From assembly GCF_000496835.1 (NCBI RefSeq), contig NZ_KI543236.1, positions 1,778,773-1,842,772 on the forward strand: a stretch of 64,000 nt of DNA, written 5' to 3'. This stretch comes from Thalassobacillus devorans MSP14. GTDB taxonomy: Bacteria; Bacillota; Bacilli; Bacillales; Halobacillaceae. The position numbers and the translations under genes are program-made. The notes beneath the pieces were generated by a model that saw only the letters and a list, made by a program, of their open reading frames with translations, was not told the origin of the DNA and searched no databases. This document shows, in pieces, positions 63,809 through 64,000 of this stretch. Each line of letters begins with the position of its first letter. Position 1 is the first letter of the stretch.

Positions 63809-64000
63809 TCTGCTCCCTCGTTTCCAATGATTTTCTGATAAGTGACATGATCGCATATAGCGAAAAGCCTTGCTTTTTCGGGTATTGGTTCATCTAATCG
63901 CCGATTGATGTTCAAATCATTACCATCCGCAATTAATGTGGCTCCTTTATGCAATAAAGACTCAAAAGCATCTCGATAGGTCTTCCAATCTTTACGTTTA
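63805..64000 (-). CDS. C-terminus of an unrecognised gene cut by the right edge
   Basis: The minus-strand frame from the right edge is open and ends at TGA 63805-63807, which overlaps the pepV start by four bases. The visible residues (RKDWKTYRDAFESLLHKGATLIADGNDLNINRRLDEPIPEKARLF and so on) give 64 codons. I do not recognise the family. The tight overlap suggests one operon with pepV. Confidence 0.7.
   Translation of the reverse strand, partial: KRKDWKTYRDAFESLLHKGATLIADGNDLNINRRLDEPIPEKARLFAICDHVTYQKIIGNEGAE

Overview
The window is a chromosomal segment of a low-GC, endospore-forming member of the Bacillaceae. Spore genes (YtrI, the YtfJ/GerW pair region, an alpha/beta SASP), RefZ, a YtxJ-type bacilliredoxin and a long run of genes named yt- in Bacillus subtilis (ytpI-ytoI-ytkL, moaB-ackA-ytxK-tpx-ytfJ-ytfI-nadK, sspA-thiI-nifZ-ezrA-hisJ-refZ-ytsP-rpsD-tyrS, acuABC-motSP-ccpA-aroA-ytxJHG-murC, sftA-ytpRQP, ytoQ/ytoP/ytzB/ytnP/trmB/ytzH/ytmP/ytlRQP/pepV) place it firmly there. 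The MotPS (sodium-type) stator and the repeat families suggest a halophilic or alkaliphilic relative such as Halobacillus; that genus guess is inference. No rRNA, tRNA, phage, insertion sequence with a transposase or CRISPR array was seen. Both ends cut genes: the C-terminal part of ytrI on the left and the last 64 codons of an unrecognised gene on the right.

Layout. 0-4.6 kb: ytrI end, a small ORF, nrnA, ytpI, ytoI, ytkL. 4.6-8.8 kb: a five-gene minus-strand operon (DUF4178, PspA, DUF4247, DUF350, membrane-anchored spermidine-synthase-like protein) preceded by a textbook sigma-W-type promoter. This envelope-stress/polyamine cassette is the most notable system in the window. 8.8-18.8 kb: ald, an atypical short-chain dehydrogenase, a universal stress protein, moaB/ecsC-like, ackA, ytxK, tpx, ytfJ-ytfI and NAD kinase. 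18.8-19.25 kb holds two palindromic repeat elements in inverted orientation. 19.3-28.1 kb: an amidohydrolase, sspA, thiI-nifZ, ezrA, hisJ, refZ, ytsP. 28.1-33.9 kb: rpsD with a structured leader, tyrS with a T-box, and a class A penicillin-binding protein. 34-45.6 kb: acuABC, the motPS stator, ccpA, a roughly 470-base modular repeat, aroA, the ytxGHJ stress operon, murC and a nicotinate phosphoribosyltransferase. 45.8-64 kb: sftA, ytpPQR, an orphan EIIC-like membrane protein, small peptidases, hydrolases, lipid kinase, RNA cyclic phosphodiesterase, an MFS transporter and pepV.

Regulatory themes. Because ccpA itself lies here, I looked for catabolite-responsive elements (cre). I found a perfect-consensus site upstream of aroA (about -86 from a good promoter), one at about -57 upstream of ackA (the activating position known in B. 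subtilis), one over the universal-stress-protein promoter, and one over the promoter of an unannotated 52-residue membrane protein. A sigma-B-type promoter precedes ytxGHJ, a sigma-G-type promoter precedes the SASP gene, and rpsD and tyrS carry RNA-level control elements. Start codons were re-chosen for many genes from Shine-Dalgarno (SD) position; the DUF4178 gene appears to start with CTG. All promoter, cre and RNA calls are by eye.
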